From Coriobacteriaceae bacterium (GTDB lineage Bacteria > Actinomycetota > Coriobacteriia > Anaerosomatales > SLCP01), in the NCBI GenBank assembly GCA_003563465.1, contig PWVH01000055.1, positions 1 to 14,455 of the forward strand: a DNA stretch of 14,455 nucleotides. The letters run 5' to 3'. This document shows positions 13,511 through 14,455 of this stretch, piece by piece (positions within the stretch are counted from its first letter, which is position 1; each line of letters opens with the position of its first letter). Below the pieces are notes generated by a model that had not been told where the DNA came from, did no database searches, and saw only the letters and a list, made by a program, of their open reading frames with translations. The position numbers and the translations under genes were made by a program.

Positions 13511-14378
13511 GGGCGGTCCTCGGATCGATGAGCGAACGGACGTTGTCGCCGAGTATGTCGAATGCCCTAACCATCATCAGCAGCGAAAGCCCGGGAAGTA
13601 CCGCCAGCCACCAGCGTCCGACCGAGAGGTGCCGCATCGACTCGGAGAGGATGATCCCTATCGCTGGCCGGCTCGGTTCGAGCCCGAATCCTAGGAACGA
13701 TATCGCTGCCTCGTGGAGGATCGCGTGCGGGAAGAGGAGGATCAGGCCTACGATGAAGTGCGGCAGCACGTGCGGGAACATGTGCTTGGAGGCTACCCAA
13801 TACCTGGAACGGCCGAGGCGCGTCGAGACCTGTACGAACTCGGAGCTGCGCAAGGACAGGACCTCGGCCCTGACCACTCGAGTCAACCTCGGCCAGTGCG
13901 TGAGGATCACCCCGATGACGACCCCTCGGACACCTCCGCCCAGGGCGAAGGCGATGAGTATCAGGAAGACGAGGTGCGGTACGCTCAGTGCCAGGTCTAC
14001 GAGCCAGGAGACAGCAGCATCCACCGCACCTCCGAAAGTCGCAGCGGCTGTTCCGAGCCCTAGCGCGATGATCGCGCTTACGGATGCCGCGGAGATCCCT
14101 ACGACGAGACTCAAGGTCAGCCCGCGCAGCGTCCGGGTGAGCATGTCCCGTCCGAGCCAGTCCGTCCCGAACGGGTGCTGCAACGAAGGCGCCTGATTGC
14201 GTATAGTGGTATTCGTGCGCAGATTGGCATCATCGAGCAGTTGTCCACCGATAACGATACCGGCGATGAGTAGAGCGGCCAGTGCGATAGTGAGCAGCGT
14301 TCGTTGGCGGCGGTTGAGCGCGAACGGCCAGCGACGCGAAGACGGAACGGGAAGCGCTAAGGTCTCGGTTTCGTTCAT
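13503..14378 (-). CDS. DppC/OppC-like ABC transporter permease
   Basis: Inner-membrane permease of the same importer, 291 aa. An N-terminal cytoplasmic tail leads to a first membrane segment (TLLTIALAALLIAGIVIGG), an extracytoplasmic part with HPFGTDWLGRDMLTRTLRG (the hallmark of DppC/OppC/NikC), and then five further hydrophobic segments. The coupling helix region is ASKHMFPHVLPHFIVGLIL, matching the EAA loop that contacts the ATPases. The end (AFDILGDNVRSLIDPR) is also characteristic. ATG (14376-14378) overlaps the upstream permease stop in an ATGA junction, and its own stop overlaps the ATPase start, so the operon is tightly coupled. Confidence 0.93.
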   Translation of the reverse strand: MNETETLALPVPSSRRWPFALNRRQRTLLTIALAALLIAGIVIGGQLLDDANLRTNTTIRNQAPSLQHPFGTDWLGRDMLTRTLRGLTLSLVVGISAASVSAIIALGLGTAAATFGGAVDAAVSWLVDLALSVPHLVFLILIAFALGGGVRGVVIGVILTHWPRLTRVVRAEVLSLRSSEFVQVSTRLGRSRYWVASKHMFPHVLPHFIVGLILLFPHAILHEAAISFLGFGLEPSRPAIGIILSESMRHLSVGRWWLAVLPGLSLLMMVRAFDILGDNVRSLIDPRTAHE

Positions 14379-14455
14379 GCGGTCCTCCCTGCTCTGATCC
14401 TCGGGTCGATGACGCCGTACAAGAGGTCGGCGATCAGGTTGCCGGAGAACACGAA
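14375..14455 (-). CDS. DppB/OppB-like permease, C-terminal end only
   Basis: The last 26 codons run in from the window edge: FVFSGNLIADLLYGVIDPRI followed by RAGRTA and TGA. The DLLYGVIDPRIR ending is the standard C-terminus of DppB/OppB/NikB permeases, and the order before a DppC-like gene agrees. The rest of the gene, and probably a substrate-binding protein, lie beyond position 14455. Confidence 0.85.
   Translation of the reverse strand, partial: FVFSGNLIADLLYGVIDPRIRAGRTA

Noticed and set aside
1..14455. CRISPR arrays, tRNA or rRNA genes, transposases, phage genes, known anti-phage systems
   Set aside because: I found no repeat-spacer pattern, cloverleaf-like sequence or recognisable proteins of these classes; the only defence-related item is the ordinary-looking toxin-antitoxin pair.

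Overview
The window comes from a high-G+C bacterium (estimated by eye at about 60% or a little more), most likely an actinomycete relative. The strongest pointer is a dnaK-grpE-dnaJ-hspR operon with a MerR-type HspR repressor and a HAIR-like operator over the dnaK promoter, which is the actinobacterial arrangement; no CIRCE/HrcA signal is visible. The GerW-like protein, the flavoredoxin-like flavin reductase and the style of the Dpp-type ABC proteins would suit an anaerobic deep-branching actinobacterium such as a member of Coriobacteriia. The lineage is an inference; no rRNA or other marker is present.

Region 1 (1-7676, + strand) is a proteostasis block: dnaK, grpE, dnaJ, hspR, a possible 48-aa small ORF, clpB and hsp20, closed by a 12-bp G+C-rich hairpin. 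DnaK/DnaJ/GrpE refold or hold substrates, Hsp20 binds unfolding proteins and ClpB extracts them from aggregates together with DnaK. HspR, with DnaK as its expected corepressor, should close the loop by binding the operator at 90-110. No second HAIR was found before clpB or hsp20, so both may depend on the upstream promoter.

Region 2 (7677-9429, + strand) has a GerW/YtfJ-family protein with an unusual cysteine cluster and a C-terminal membrane segment, followed by an RtcB-type RNA ligase without a visible archease.

Region 3 (9419-10009, - strand) is a flavin reductase-like protein whose 3' end overlaps that of rtcB by 11 bp.

Region 4 (10131-11874, + strand) is a three-gene unit: AbrB-type antitoxin, PIN-domain (VapC-like) toxin and the ribosome-assembly GTPase RsgA. 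Each junction is a 4-bp GTGA overlap, and an inverted repeat lies over the antitoxin start.

Region 5 (11918-14455, - strand) is the distal part of a Dpp/Opp/Nik-type ABC importer operon: end of a DppB-like permease, a DppC-like permease, a DppD-like ATPase and a short DppF-like ATPase. The DppD-like gene ends in a degenerate 41-bp tandem duplication and carries what looks like a pair of compensating frameshifts that create a run of six arginines.

The most rewarding places to look again are the DppD frameshift and duplication, the GerW-like cysteine insert, the small coupled ORFs between hspR and clpB, and the toxin-antitoxin-rsgA unit. I see no CRISPR array, prophage, insertion sequence, tRNA or rRNA.
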